Assembly (NCBI GenBank): GCA_903832055.1
Contig: CAILAC010000016.1
Span: 372,001 to 436,000, forward strand
DNA: 64,000 bases
Origin: an uncultured Acidobacteriota bacterium
GTDB lineage: Bacteria; Acidobacteriota; Terriglobia; Terriglobales; Acidobacteriaceae
Direction of reading: 5' to 3'
Both the position numbers and the translations under genes were made by a program. The notes under the pieces are model-generated. The model did no database searches, was not told the origin of the DNA, and was given only the letters and a program-made list of their open reading frames with translations. Shown one piece after another: positions 44,192 through 53,529 of this stretch (positions are counted from its first letter, which is position 1; each line of letters begins with the position of its first letter).

Positions 44192-46237
44192 TCAGGCGAG
44201 TGCCAGCGACAAATCCACCTGGGTCATCGGGGCAAGGCGCGTGAGGGTGAGCACCGTGATGTCATCATCCTGCCCGAAAGCAACAGCGGCGGCGGTAGCT
44301 TGTTCGGCGGTAGGCCGGGTGGCGAAGAGGGCTTGCATGCGCTCGAAGCTGTAGAGTTCGCCCGAGGGGCTGCGGGCCTCAAGCAGGCCGTCAGTGTAGA
44401 GCGAGAGTTGATCTGTGGCGTTGATATGCGTGGTCAACTCATCGTAGACAATTTCCGGGGCGAGTCCGAGGGGCAGTGAACCGGGCAGGTCGAATTCGCT
44501 GCCATTGATAAACGGCGGCGTGTGGCCTGCGCTGGCCATGGTGCATCGGCCGTGGGCATCGATGAGGATGGCAATGGCGGTGGCAAACCCGCCCTGGAGG
44601 CGGCCCAGCAGTTGTTGATTGAGGGCGGTGAGCAACTCCGCCGGGCCACAGACAGACATTGTGAGGGTGCGAACGGTCCCTACGATAAGTGACACGGCCA
44701 TCGAAGCCTTGAGTCCCTTGCCGCTGACATCGCCGAGGATAATCAGGGTCTGTTCTTCGTCAACTGCGATTACCTGGAAGAAGTCGCCACCGACTTCGAG
44801 AGCTGGTTTGTAAGCGCTGGTAAGGGTGAAGCCGGGAATCGCGGGCAGGGCGTCAGGAATGAGGACGTGCTGGAGCTCGCGGGCCTGGGCAAACTCCTGC
44901 TCCAGCTGCAGACGGCGGGTGTTGGATTCCTGCTGGAAGCGGAAAACTGCGTAGATGATAGTGAGGAGAAGGAGAGCATTGGCGAGTATTTCGACGGTGA
45001 ACGAGTTGCCGTTGATGGTGAACAGGGTTGTATCGAGGCTGTTGCCAAAGCTCCAGTTGGTGAATCTCGAGCCTTGAATGCTGGCCACGCGGACAGTCTG
45101 AATCATGCCAGTAAGGAAGGCGGCAATAGCGACCGGCCAGCGCGTGGCGTCAAGGCGCCTGCGCAGGGCAAATCCGACCAGGACGAGGGGAAATATCTCA
45201 AGGGTGGTTGAAACGGTTGTAAGGATGGCATCGCCCCCTGATACCCAGGGCTTACTGCCGTCCAACGCGGTGACTACGCCGTCGAGGCTGGTCGCGACGA
45301 TCTGGACAATGGCCACAAGGCGCGTCCAGCGGGTGAGACCGCGCCGCTCATTGAGCTGGAGGAGGTAGAGCAGCAGGAACCATACAGAAATATCCTGGAG
45401 GCCGAGCAAGGGCTGCATCCACGCAAGGACGCCGTCGTACGAGATGAGCAATCGGCTTTCAGCGAGAACTTTTGCCATCACAGCGCTGAATGAGTAAACC
45501 GCCATCCAAAACGGCACCGGCTGGGTGCGATTGCGCAGCCAGGTAAGCAGGCTGAGCACCGTGACAAGGGCATAGAGCGCCTGCAATCCGTAGTTGAATT
45601 GATTACGGCGCAGCCAGTTGTAGTTCAGCTCTGCCTGACGGCTCGCAATGGCCGTGGGGCTGCCGACGACGGGCGCGTCATAGAGGCCGCCCATTTCAGA
45701 GGAGTCAAAGGAGTTGAGCGGCCCCTTCCAGACGCGGATGGCCAGCACTCCGTCGCGAATAGGCCCCAGGCCGAAAGTCTGAGGTGGCTGTGGATAGTAG
45801 AAGACCGGGTCAGGTGGGAGCTTGCCGTTTTTTCCGACGAGGATGCCGTTCCAGTAGAGTTCGTAGGCGTCATCAATGCGCAGAATCATGAGAGCCGTGT
45901 CGGGGGAGGCACCGGGAGCCTGTTCAATGTGAAGGCGGCGACGGTACCAGGCGTAGCCGGTGTAGGAGGGATGCCCCTGCATGCCCCACGGATCGGTGGC
46001 GCGGATGGCCTCCCAGCCAGCCTGGCCGGTCGTATCGTTGAGGTCGGGCGCGGCCCACCCAGGGTCGTCGCCGATGTGAAATTGCCAGGGACCGTCGAGC
46101 GGAGCCAGCCCTTTGCCGAGGCCGGCAATTGACAGCACGGGCTGCGTGACGGGTTGCGCTAGTTGCACAGCCGCAAGAGACACGCCTGCACCGACAAACC
46201 AGAGCAACACGAGCAGCCGGACCCGACGCAGAGGCAT
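44192..46237 (-). CDS. Membrane SpoIIE/PP2C-type serine phosphatase with sensor domain (paralogue 2)
   Basis: Receptor phosphatase of 681 residues with the same order of parts as the downstream paralogue: signal peptide (MPLRRVRLLVLLWFVGAGVS), beta-sandwich (GPWQFHIGDDPGWAAPDLND, WYRRRLHIEQAPG), about seven membrane helices, coiled coil (LQLEQEFAQARELQHVLIPD), then SpoIIE/PP2C (VGGDFFQVIAVDEEQTLIIL, GDVSGKGLKASMAVSL, FGQDDDITVLTL). ATG 46237 is chosen because it starts a signal peptide; the frame is open to 46372, but that extension overlaps folD on the other strand. The catalytic halves are much closer to each other than the sensor halves, as expected for duplication followed by divergence of ligand specificity. 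Confidence 0.9.
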   Translation of the reverse strand: MPLRRVRLLVLLWFVGAGVSLAAVQLAQPVTQPVLSIAGLGKGLAPLDGPWQFHIGDDPGWAAPDLNDTTGQAGWEAIRATDPWGMQGHPSYTGYAWYRRRLHIEQAPGASPDTALMILRIDDAYELYWNGILVGKNGKLPPDPVFYYPQPPQTFGLGPIRDGVLAIRVWKGPLNSFDSSEMGGLYDAPVVGSPTAIASRQAELNYNWLRRNQFNYGLQALYALVTVLSLLTWLRNRTQPVPFWMAVYSFSAVMAKVLAESRLLISYDGVLAWMQPLLGLQDISVWFLLLYLLQLNERRGLTRWTRLVAIVQIVATSLDGVVTALDGSKPWVSGGDAILTTVSTTLEIFPLVLVGFALRRRLDATRWPVAIAAFLTGMIQTVRVASIQGSRFTNWSFGNSLDTTLFTINGNSFTVEILANALLLLTIIYAVFRFQQESNTRRLQLEQEFAQARELQHVLIPDALPAIPGFTLTSAYKPALEVGGDFFQVIAVDEEQTLIILGDVSGKGLKASMAVSLIVGTVRTLTMSVCGPAELLTALNQQLLGRLQGGFATAIAILIDAHGRCTMASAGHTPPFINGSEFDLPGSLPLGLAPEIVYDELTTHINATDQLSLYTDGLLEARSPSGELYSFERMQALFATRPTAEQATAAAVAFGQDDDITVLTLTRLAPMTQVDLSLALA

Positions 46238-46328
46238 GCGGCAAGCATACCCTGCAACCAGTCGTGCCACGCAAGAGCATTCTGCCGGTGTAGTTGGTAG
46301 GATTGCTAGTTGGGAGTGGGAGATTTCG

Positions 46329-47258
46329 ATGAGCAGAGTTTTAGACGGAGTGGCCATTGCAGCCGAGATCAAGGCTGAGGTTGCCGCTGAGGTAAGTCAG
46401 CTTGCGGCGCAGGGCATTCGCCCCGGGCTGGCAGCGGTGCTGGTGGGCAATGTGGCAGCCTCAGAGATTTACGTGCGCAGCAAGGTGAAGACCTGCGCCG
46501 ACCTGGGGCTGTACAGCGAAATGATCACGCCACCTGAAACCGTGACCACCGAAGAGATGCTCACCCTGGTTGCAGATTTGAATGCCCGCGAAGACATCGA
46601 CGGCATCCTGATTCAGTTGCCGCTGCCAGGCCACGTGGATACCAAACGGCTGCTCGACGCCGTAAGTCCAGAGAAGGATGTAGATGGCTTTCATCCGGTA
46701 AACGCGGGTCGTTTGCAGGCAGGCCGTCTTTCAGGAAAAAGCTCAGCGCTGGTGCCGTGCACGCCGGCCGGGGTGATTGAGATTCTCAAGCGGAGCGGCA
46801 TCGCCATCGCCGGGCAGCATGCGGTGGTCGTTGGGCGCAGCGACATTGTCGGCAAGCCTGCGGCCATGCTGCTGCTGCACCAGAACGCGACGGTCACCAT
46901 CTGCCACTCGAAGACGCAGGACCTGCCCTCCATCACGCGGCAGGCCGACATTCTGGTGGCGGCGATTGGGCGGGCTGGGTTCATTACGCCAGAGATGGTC
47001 AAGCCGGGCGCAACGGTGATAGATGTGGGCATTAACCGGATCACCGACCGCGCGGAGTTTGAAAAATTCTTTGCCGGGGACGAGAAGCGGGCAGAGTCTT
47101 TTTCCAAGCGCGGTTCGACCCTTGTGGGCGACGTGCATCCGCAGGCTTTTGCCGTGGCTGGAGCCTATACGCCGGTTCCGGGGGGCGTGGGTCCGCTGAC
47201 GATTGCCATGCTGATGGCCAATACCGTGCGAGCTGCACGCATGCGGCGGGGGCTGTAA
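46329..47258 (+). CDS. folD: Methylenetetrahydrofolate dehydrogenase/cyclohydrolase
   Basis: Bifunctional enzyme that interconverts 5,10-methylene- and 10-formyl-tetrahydrofolate with NADP. It has 309 residues from ATG 46329 (MSRVLDGVAIAAEIKAEV); the frame is open upstream but overlaps the divergent phosphatase. Signatures: IYVRSKVKTCADLGLYSE with the catalytic Lys, GVIEILKRSGIAIAG, VVVGRSDIVGKPAAMLL for the nucleotide site, and PGGVGPLTIAMLMANT. coaE starts 4 bp after its stop. Its product feeds purN, encoded 2.6 kb downstream. Confidence 0.97.
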   Translation: MSRVLDGVAIAAEIKAEVAAEVSQLAAQGIRPGLAAVLVGNVAASEIYVRSKVKTCADLGLYSEMITPPETVTTEEMLTLVADLNAREDIDGILIQLPLPGHVDTKRLLDAVSPEKDVDGFHPVNAGRLQAGRLSGKSSALVPCTPAGVIEILKRSGIAIAGQHAVVVGRSDIVGKPAAMLLLHQNATVTICHSKTQDLPSITRQADILVAAIGRAGFITPEMVKPGATVIDVGINRITDRAEFEKFFAGDEKRAESFSKRGSTLVGDVHPQAFAVAGAYTPVPGGVGPLTIAMLMANTVRAARMRRGL

Positions 47259-47262
47259 TCAG

Positions 47263-47934
47263 ATGCTGCGCGTAGGGTTAACCGGAGGATTGGGCAGCGG
47301 CAAAAGCACGGTGGTCGCAATGCTGCGCCGTCTCGGCGCCGATGTGATTGAGGCCGACGAGCTGGGCCGCACGCTGATGGAGCCGGGCCAGCATGTCTAC
47401 GATGAGATTGTTGCGGACTTCGGGCCTGAAGTGGTGCGCCCTGACGGCACACTGGACCGCGCGCGGCTGGCGGAAATGGCCTTTCGCGGCGGGCGTCTCG
47501 ATGAGCTGAACGCGATTGTGCACCCCGCCGTGATTGCGGCGCAGGGCGACTGGATGCGGCAAATCTTTGCGCGCAACCACGAAGCGATTGCAGTGGTCGA
47601 GTCGGCTCTCATCTTTGAGGTGGAGCGGGATGCCCAGCAACGCGGCGACTCCGAGGGGCTGCTCACGTATTGGCGGCGACGGTTTGACCACGTGATTTTG
47701 GTGACTGCCCCCGATGAAGTCAAGATCGCCCGGTACGTGGAGCGGCTCTCGCCAGATGGCTGGGACGAGGCAATTGCGGCTGACGCGCGATCGCGCCTGG
47801 CGCGCCAGATGACTGACGTGGAAAAAGTTGCCCGCGCCGACTACGTCATCGAAAACACTGGCAGCCTCGCGGAGTTGCAGCAAAAAGTTGAGGCGGTCTG
47901 GGAGCAGCTGCTGACCGTAGGCAACAAATCCTGA
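47263..47934 (+). CDS. coaE: Dephospho-CoA kinase
   Basis: Last step of coenzyme A synthesis, phosphorylation of dephospho-CoA. The product has 223 residues, with P-loop GLTGGLGSGKSTV at residues 4-16, the DVIEADELGRTLMEPG region, and the lid ARYVERLSPDGWDEAIAADA. It overlaps nothing and starts 4 bp after folD, so they are translationally linked. panB and panC, from the pantothenate part of the same pathway, lie 7 kb downstream. Confidence 0.96.
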   Translation: MLRVGLTGGLGSGKSTVVAMLRRLGADVIEADELGRTLMEPGQHVYDEIVADFGPEVVRPDGTLDRARLAEMAFRGGRLDELNAIVHPAVIAAQGDWMRQIFARNHEAIAVVESALIFEVERDAQQRGDSEGLLTYWRRRFDHVILVTAPDEVKIARYVERLSPDGWDEAIAADARSRLARQMTDVEKVARADYVIENTGSLAELQQKVEAVWEQLLTVGNKS

Positions 47935-48034
47935 GCGGAAGCGTTATTACAATAGAGACAGGAGAGTTCGGTTCTTGGCGCGAACGTCGCGGCAAGGCTG
48001 AGCACGATGTTTTCTGGGAAATCAGGAAAGGTTT

Positions 48035-49195
48035 TTGAAGCGTATGCGATTTCGTCGGGTCTTGTTGATTGTTTTACTTGTCGGTGGATTCTGGTTCGTA
48101 ACAACCCATTTGCCCGAGGGTTTGAGCCGTCTGCATCTGTTCGGAGCCAACGGGGCCAAGTCGGCGCTGGATTTGACAGAGGCGCAAGCCGCTCCCGAGT
48201 ATGACGCTGAAGAGCAAAACAACATCGCCGTCTATAAAAAGGCACTGCCCTCGGTGGTCAATATCACCTCGACGGCGATGACTTTCAACTTCTTTTACGG
48301 GCAGGTGCCGCAGCAGGGGCAGGGGTCTGGTTTCATCCTCGACAAGGCGGGCCACGTCTTGACGAATTTTCACGTGATCGCCGACGCCAACCGCATCGAA
48401 GTGATGACCAGCGACAAGCATCACTACAAGGCAACGATTGTCGGTTCAGACAAGGTGCATGACCTTGCCCTTCTGCAGATCAACGCGCCCGACCTGCAGC
48501 CCGTGACGCTTTCGGATTCGACAAACCTGGTCGTCGGGCAAAGGGTATATGCGATTGGGAATCCGTTTGGTCTGAGCGGCACGATGACCCGCGGCATTAT
48601 CAGTTCCATCCGGTCGATTCGGGGGCCTGAGGGCGCGCCGATTGAGGACGCGATTCAGACCGACGCCGCGATTAACCCCGGCAACTCCGGCGGGCCGCTG
48701 TTGAACTCACGCGGCGAAGTGATCGGCATCAACACACTGATTGCTTCCAACGGCGCGGAACAAAGCTCGGGCATCGGGTTTGCAATTCCAGTCAACACAG
48801 CAAAGGCAGTGCTGGGCGACCTGACCAGATATGGGCGCGTGCGACGGCCCTCACTGGGGATTGTGTCACTGGCCATCAGCCCTGACCTCGCGGACCAGAT
48901 GGGCCTGCCAGTGGAATCTGGAGTCTTGGTGCAGAAGGTAGTGCCCGGTGGCGCGGCCGATCGGGCCGGACTTAAAGGCGGCAACCAGCAGGCCTACCTG
49001 GGCAATGTGCCGATCATGCTGGGTGGTGACCTGATCGTCAATATCGATGGCCAGGAAGTCACCGATACCTCTGACATCACTGTCATTACCGACAAGCACC
49101 AGCCGGGCGATACCGTCAGCGTGACCGTCTATCGCGGACATAAAAAGCTCACAGTGCGGCTGACCCTGGGGGATACAAAGGAAGTGAATACGTAA
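48035..49195 (+). CDS. HtrA/DegP-family serine protease with one PDZ domain
   Basis: Periplasmic or membrane-anchored protease/chaperone of 386 residues. It starts at TTG 48035 or ATG 48044, with AGGAAAGG at 48024-48031 upstream. One N-terminal membrane anchor (LLIVLLVGGFWFVTTH) is not obviously cleaved. The trypsin-like domain has triad His113 (TNFHVI), Asp143 (HDLALLQI) and Ser218 (GNSGGPLLN). A single PDZ domain follows (about 290-380; SGVLVQKVVPGGAADRAGLK). One PDZ domain and an anchor make it DegS-like in layout, but the chaperone/protease role is only inferred. Confidence 0.93.
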   Translation: MKRMRFRRVLLIVLLVGGFWFVTTHLPEGLSRLHLFGANGAKSALDLTEAQAAPEYDAEEQNNIAVYKKALPSVVNITSTAMTFNFFYGQVPQQGQGSGFILDKAGHVLTNFHVIADANRIEVMTSDKHHYKATIVGSDKVHDLALLQINAPDLQPVTLSDSTNLVVGQRVYAIGNPFGLSGTMTRGIISSIRSIRGPEGAPIEDAIQTDAAINPGNSGGPLLNSRGEVIGINTLIASNGAEQSSGIGFAIPVNTAKAVLGDLTRYGRVRRPSLGIVSLAISPDLADQMGLPVESGVLVQKVVPGGAADRAGLKGGNQQAYLGNVPIMLGGDLIVNIDGQEVTDTSDITVITDKHQPGDTVSVTVYRGHKKLTVRLTLGDTKEVNT

Positions 49196-49202
49196 ATCGC
49201 AG

Positions 49203-49238
49203 TTGCCGGGCGGCTCCTGGTTTGAAGCGGCCCGGCAA
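49203..49238. terminator. Bidirectional hairpin between convergent genes
   Basis: TTGCCGGGC (49203-49211) pairs perfectly with GCCCGGCAA (49230-49238). It lies between the end of the HtrA gene (+) and the end of the small hypothetical gene (-). There is no strong T tract. Confidence 0.6.
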
Positions 49239-49249
49239 TTCCCTGCCCC

Positions 49250-49627
49250 TTAGAACTTGACGCCGAGGGACTCAAGGAATTTTTTGACATCGGGCCAGAC
49301 GGCCTTGAGGTCGTTGGCTGTTTGAATATCAAGCGCGATATTCAGTGGATTCGTAATTACGCCCGAGAGCTCCACCAGCGGCCTCTCGGCGGCAGAGACC
49401 AGAGTAGCCAGAGCCGCAACGACTGCCGGTGCTGCATTGAGCACCCCATGGGCGTTGCCCAGCCACTTGAGCATGTCGGATGCTCCGATTTCAATTCCCT
49501 TTTCAACATTCACCAGGATGTTGGCCATTGTTATATTTGCCTCATTCTGCCGAAACCAACCCTCTTGGAGTTGTTCCAGCCTGGATTCAGCCAGAGACAG
49601 GTAGTCCCCTATCGCCTGCGTGGGCAA
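49250..49627 (-). CDS. Hypothetical small helical protein
   Basis: A 125-residue frame from TTG 49627, with no family recognised. It is predicted mostly helical: SLAESRLEQLQEGWFRQNEA, an Ala-rich segment VLNAAPAVVAALATLVSAAE that could be a weak membrane helix, and a charged end (VWPDVKKFLESLGVKF). The 210-bp region upstream is partly AT-rich (near 49760-49810) and could hold its promoter. No signal peptide. Codon use resembles neighbours. Confidence 0.55.
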   Translation of the reverse strand: MPTQAIGDYLSLAESRLEQLQEGWFRQNEANITMANILVNVEKGIEIGASDMLKWLGNAHGVLNAAPAVVAALATLVSAAERPLVELSGVITNPLNIALDIQTANDLKAVWPDVKKFLESLGVKF

Positions 49628-49837
49628 TGCCTGAAATTGCAGGCCGATGGGGCAAATTCGCCCACTTGGGGGAGGGCTGCGGATCTGCCGACACGCGGCG
49701 GGAGACCACTGTCCCTGGCCAGTTCCAAGACTAGGCTGTGAGCGGAATTAATCGGCAAAGCGATATTTAGCGCATAAATCTATTGATTTGTAATATTTAC
49801 GCGACCCATAAAGCAGCCTGAAACTTGACAGCCGCGT

Positions 49838-50482
49838 CTATGCCTCAGCAATTCGCAGGTAGCGACGGCCTTCAAAGCAATATTGGCCAGAAACGACACG
49901 GGCGATTGCTTCTGCATATGCCGTATGCTCTTCGACCAGAATGCGCTCCGCAAGCGAGTGCGCGTCATCTGTCTCCAGCACCGGAATTGCCCGCTGCAGG
50001 ATGATCACGCCGTGGTCCAGGTGCTCATCGACAAAGTGAACCGTGCAGCCGGCGACCGTGCAGCCGTATTCAAATGCCTGGGTCTGCGCGTCAAGGCCCG
50101 TAAACGCAGGCAGCAGCGAGGGGTGGATATTCAGAATCCTGTTGGGAAAAGCCGCGATGAACTCTGGCGAGAGCAGGCGCATGTAACCGGCAAGAATAAC
50201 CAGATCAACTTCGTGCTCGCTCAGGCAGGCTGCGACATCGGCGTCATGCTCAGCCCGTTTACGACCCTTGGAAACAAAAAGCGCCGTTGGCAGGCCGAGT
50301 TCGCGTGCGGCTGCCAGACCGGGGGCATCCTCAACGTTGGCGATGACGACGGCAATATCGGCCAGTCCCTTGAGGCTGCCTGATTCGATGCTTTTGGCAA
50401 TCGCCAGAAAGTTGGAGCCACGGCCAGAGAGCAGGATGCCAAGCCGGGCAACGCGATGCTGGGCGGCGCCGGGCCGGCTCAT
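49838..50482 (-). CDS. purN: Phosphoribosylglycinamide formyltransferase
   Basis: Transfers a formyl group from 10-formyl-tetrahydrofolate to GAR in purine synthesis. The product has 214 residues. The phosphate site is in LLSGRGSNFLAI. The catalytic Asn-x-His is in ILNIHPSLLPAFTGLDAQTQ, and the later Asp in VHFVDEHLDHGVIILQ. Its ATG overlaps the purM stop by ATGA (50479-50482), so translation is coupled. It is the last gene of the purM-purN operon. Confidence 0.97.
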   Translation of the reverse strand: MSRPGAAQHRVARLGILLSGRGSNFLAIAKSIESGSLKGLADIAVVIANVEDAPGLAAARELGLPTALFVSKGRKRAEHDADVAACLSEHEVDLVILAGYMRLLSPEFIAAFPNRILNIHPSLLPAFTGLDAQTQAFEYGCTVAGCTVHFVDEHLDHGVIILQRAIPVLETDDAHSLAERILVEEHTAYAEAIARVVSGQYCFEGRRYLRIAEA

Positions 50483-51582
50483 ACGAAATGGACCTTGGGA
50501 CCCGCCTTGTCGGTCTTGTCGCCCTTGACGACGCGACCGATGACGTGAAATTTCTCTTCGGCGCGGTTCAGCAGCGCCTTGGCCTTGGAAACCTTGTCGG
50601 CCGGCACAACCACGATGAGGCCGATGCCCATATTGAATGTACGCATCATCTCGTCCTGAGGAACCTGCCCGAGTACCTGAAGATGTTCAAAGAGTGGCAG
50701 AACCGGCCAGGAACCCAGTTCGACCTGCGCAGAGGTTCCCTTGGGCAGAATGCGGGGCAGATTCTCTGTAATGCCGCCGCCGGTAATGTGGGCCATACCT
50801 GCGGCGAGGCCCGCGTTCACCAGCTTTTGGGTGATCGCAAGATAGCTGCGGTGAACCTTCATCAGCGCGGTCCCTGCCTTGTCGCCGATGGGGCCAACAT
50901 AGGATGAGGCCTGGTAGCGCGCAACCTCAAAAAACAGCTTGCGGGCGAGCGAATACCCGTTGGTATGCAGCCCGGTCGAGGGCAGACCGATCAGCACGTC
51001 GCCGGGAACGATGGCCGAGCCGGTGATGAGCTTTGATTTATCGACAGCGCCAACGATGAAGCCGGCCAGGTCATATTCGCCATCCTGATAGAAGCCGGGC
51101 ATCTGCGCGGTTTCGCCGCCAATCAGGGCGCAGCCGTTGGCCTTGCAGGCTTCGGCGAGCCCGGTCACGACCTGTTCAATCACAGAAGGGTCGAGCTTGC
51201 CGGTGGCCAGGTAGTCGAGAAAGAAGAGCGGCGTCGCGCCCTGCACTGCGATGTCGTTGACGCAGTGGTTCACCAGGTCTTGCCCGACGGTGTTGTGGAC
51301 CCCAAGGTCAAAAGCCAGCTTGAGCTTGGTTCCAACCCCGTCGGCGGAGCTCACCAGAATTGGCTCCGCCCACTTCTTCAGGTCGAGCTGAAAGAGTGCG
51401 CCAAATCCGCCAATGCCTCCAAGGACGCTGCGCGTGAAGGTGCGCTTGGCAAGATACTTGATGCGGTCTTTGGTGCGGTCGCCGGAAGAGATGTCCACGC
51501 CTGCGTCTGCGTAGGTGACGGGCTTGGCGGAGACGGCTGCACTTTTGGTGGGAGAGCCGGATTTCGAGGTGGATTTAGGCAA
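50479..51582 (-). CDS. purM: Phosphoribosylformylglycinamidine cyclo-ligase (AIR synthetase)
   Basis: ATP-dependent ring closure making AIR in purine synthesis. It has 367 residues: a Ser/Lys-rich leader of about 20 residues, YADAGVDISSGDRTKDRIK, the Gly-rich SVLGGIGGFGALFQLDL, SADGVGTKLKLAFDLGVHNT, NDIAVQGATPLFFLDYLATG and the later ALIGGETAQMPGFYQDGEYD, all standard. It is coupled to purN by a 4-bp overlap. Confidence 0.97.
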   Translation of the reverse strand: MPKSTSKSGSPTKSAAVSAKPVTYADAGVDISSGDRTKDRIKYLAKRTFTRSVLGGIGGFGALFQLDLKKWAEPILVSSADGVGTKLKLAFDLGVHNTVGQDLVNHCVNDIAVQGATPLFFLDYLATGKLDPSVIEQVVTGLAEACKANGCALIGGETAQMPGFYQDGEYDLAGFIVGAVDKSKLITGSAIVPGDVLIGLPSTGLHTNGYSLARKLFFEVARYQASSYVGPIGDKAGTALMKVHRSYLAITQKLVNAGLAAGMAHITGGGITENLPRILPKGTSAQVELGSWPVLPLFEHLQVLGQVPQDEMMRTFNMGIGLIVVVPADKVSKAKALLNRAEEKFHVIGRVVKGDKTDKAGPKVHFV

Positions 51583-51689
51583 GGCGGGCCTTCAAAAATC
51601 GGAGTAAGTTGCGGCGTGGCAGAGCAGGCCGCAAACTCTGATTCTAACAGGTGCTCGAGTTGGAACGAGGTCGGGAGACAAGCGCAAAT

Positions 51690-52160
51690 TTAGAGAAAGT
51701 GCCGCCGCTCAGCCGGTGTTGGCAGCGGGCAGCTCGCGTATTTTCCCCGGATTTTGTAACGAACGCGGGCGACGAAGCGGTAGCCGAGGTCGCGCAGCGG
51801 GCGAGGAATGAGCATCAGAGCCGCACCAAAAGCTGGCCACGGCTTGGGCAACTCATGCAGCATGGCTGCAATGCCGGTAGAGCGCGTGAGCAGGCGTTCT
51901 TCAGGCATGCCCGCGTGGATCACCACGAGCAGCGTATTGGGGCTGAGAGCGCCAAAGTTGAAGCGGCCAAGCAGGGCTGCAACCTGGGGCGATTCAGAAG
52001 GGGCAAAGCGCAGCCGATTATGCGGATCGCGCTTGATAAACCAGCGAATGGAGCGGTTGCAGAAGCCGCAATAGCCGTCGTAGACGACGAGCAGGCGGTC
52101 TTCAAGGCCCGGAAACTCGGGTGGTTTGTACTGGCGCGTTGGCGGCACTGGAACCATCAC
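51690..52160 (-). CDS. DCC-family (DUF393) thiol-disulfide oxidoreductase-like protein
   Basis: Protein of 156 residues with the family signature LLVVYDGYCGFCNRSIRWF, where a DxxCxxC motif resembles a thioredoxin active site, followed by RFAPSESPQVAALL. A hydrophobic C-terminal half lacks a clear membrane helix. Redox activity is predicted for the family but not demonstrated here. It is divergent from hemL. Confidence 0.85.
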   Translation of the reverse strand: MMVPVPPTRQYKPPEFPGLEDRLLVVYDGYCGFCNRSIRWFIKRDPHNRLRFAPSESPQVAALLGRFNFGALSPNTLLVVIHAGMPEERLLTRSTGIAAMLHELPKPWPAFGAALMLIPRPLRDLGYRFVARVRYKIRGKYASCPLPTPAERRHFL

Positions 52161-52232
52161 TACATTGATGGTAGCTGAGTGGAGATGGATTCAGCACAAC
52201 CAGCTTTTATAGTGGAGACAGGTGACTTGAGA

Positions 52233-53525
52233 ATGAGCGAATTAATGCGAGAGCAGTCGCGGGCTTTGCAGGCGCGGGCAGAGGGGTTGTTTCCCGGTGG
52301 AGTGAATTCCCCGGTGCGTGGATTCAGGTCGGTCGGCGGGGAGCCACCGTTCGTGGCCCGAGCCGAGGGGGCGTACCTCTTTGACGCCGACGGCAACCGG
52401 TACATCGACTACTTTGGCTCGTGGGGACCGATGATTCTGGGCCACGCCTTTCCGCCCGTCGTTGAGGCCATTGAGCGGGCAGCGCGGCACTCCGCCAGCT
52501 TTGGAGCTTCAACCGCAGCCGAGGGCGACCTGGCAGAGCTGGTCATGGCCTGCTATCCGGCCATCGAGCGCATGCGCTTTGTCAGCTCAGGCACAGAAGC
52601 AACCATGTCGGCCATCCGTCTGGCACGGGCAGCAACAGGCCGCAAGCTGATTTTGAAATTTGAGGGCTGCTACCACGGGCATTCAGACGGCTTGCTGGTT
52701 AAGGCTGGGTCAGGCGTGGCGACCCTTGGAATTCCCGGGTCTGCGGGTGTGCCGGAAGAGATTGCGCGGCTGACGCTCGCCCTGCCTTACAACGACCTCG
52801 CGGCAGTGGAGGCGGCATTCACAGCGCATCCTGAAGAAATTGCATGCATCATTCTGGAGCCCGTCGTCGGCAACGCCGGCTGCATCCCCCCGGCTGACGG
52901 CTATCTGCAAGGTCTGCGAACGATTACCGCCAATCACGGCGCGCTGCTGATCGTCGACGAAGTGATGACCGGCTTCCGCCTTGCCTTGGGCGGCGCTCTC
53001 GAGTTGTATGGCGTGGACGCCGACCTGGTCACGCTGGGCAAGATTATCGGCGGCGGGCTACCCTGCGGCGCCTTTGGCGGCAAGCGGCAGTTCATGGAAT
53101 TGCTCGCCCCGCTGGGCCCGGTCTATCAGGCTGGAACATTGAGCGGCAATCCGCTGGCGATGGCCGCCGGGCTGGCCACGGTCGGCTATCTGCGGGCGAA
53201 TGCGACCGCAATTTATCCCCAGCTTGAGGCAGTTTCAAAGGCCGTGGCAGAGGGCGTCGCCGCCGAGGCAGCAAAGGCTGGGGTATCAGTCACGCTCAAT
53301 CGCGTGGGGTCAATGTGGACATGGTTCTTTACACCAAATCCGGTCACCAACTACGACGATGCCGCAAAGAGCGATACGGCGGTTTTTGGACGATTTCACC
53401 GGGCAATGCTTAATGCGGGCGTCTGGCTGCCGCCGTCGCAGTTTGAAGCGATGTTCCTGGGTACGGCACACGGCCCCGCCGAGGTGGAGGCGACGATCGC
53501 AGCCGCGCGGGCAGCCTTTGCCTGA
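52233..53525 (+). CDS. hemL: Glutamate-1-semialdehyde 2,1-aminomutase
   Basis: PLP enzyme giving 5-aminolevulinate in the C5 route to heme. It has 430 residues from ATG 52233 ([20 protein letters not shown]); in-frame starts upstream at 52179 and 52185 are possible. Signatures: [59 protein letters not shown] and the PLP Lys in [19 protein letters not shown]. It implies tRNA-dependent heme synthesis, in keeping with the cytochrome and heme peroxidase genes in the window. Confidence 0.97.
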   Translation: MSELMREQSRALQARAEGLFPGGVNSPVRGFRSVGGEPPFVARAEGAYLFDADGNRYIDYFGSWGPMILGHAFPPVVEAIERAARHSASFGASTAAEGDLAELVMACYPAIERMRFVSSGTEATMSAIRLARAATGRKLILKFEGCYHGHSDGLLVKAGSGVATLGIPGSAGVPEEIARLTLALPYNDLAAVEAAFTAHPEEIACIILEPVVGNAGCIPPADGYLQGLRTITANHGALLIVDEVMTGFRLALGGALELYGVDADLVTLGKIIGGGLPCGAFGGKRQFMELLAPLGPVYQAGTLSGNPLAMAAGLATVGYLRANATAIYPQLEAVSKAVAEGVAAEAAKAGVSVTLNRVGSMWTWFFTPNPVTNYDDAAKSDTAVFGRFHRAMLNAGVWLPPSQFEAMFLGTAHGPAEVEATIAAARAAFA

Positions 53526-53529
53526 GGGG

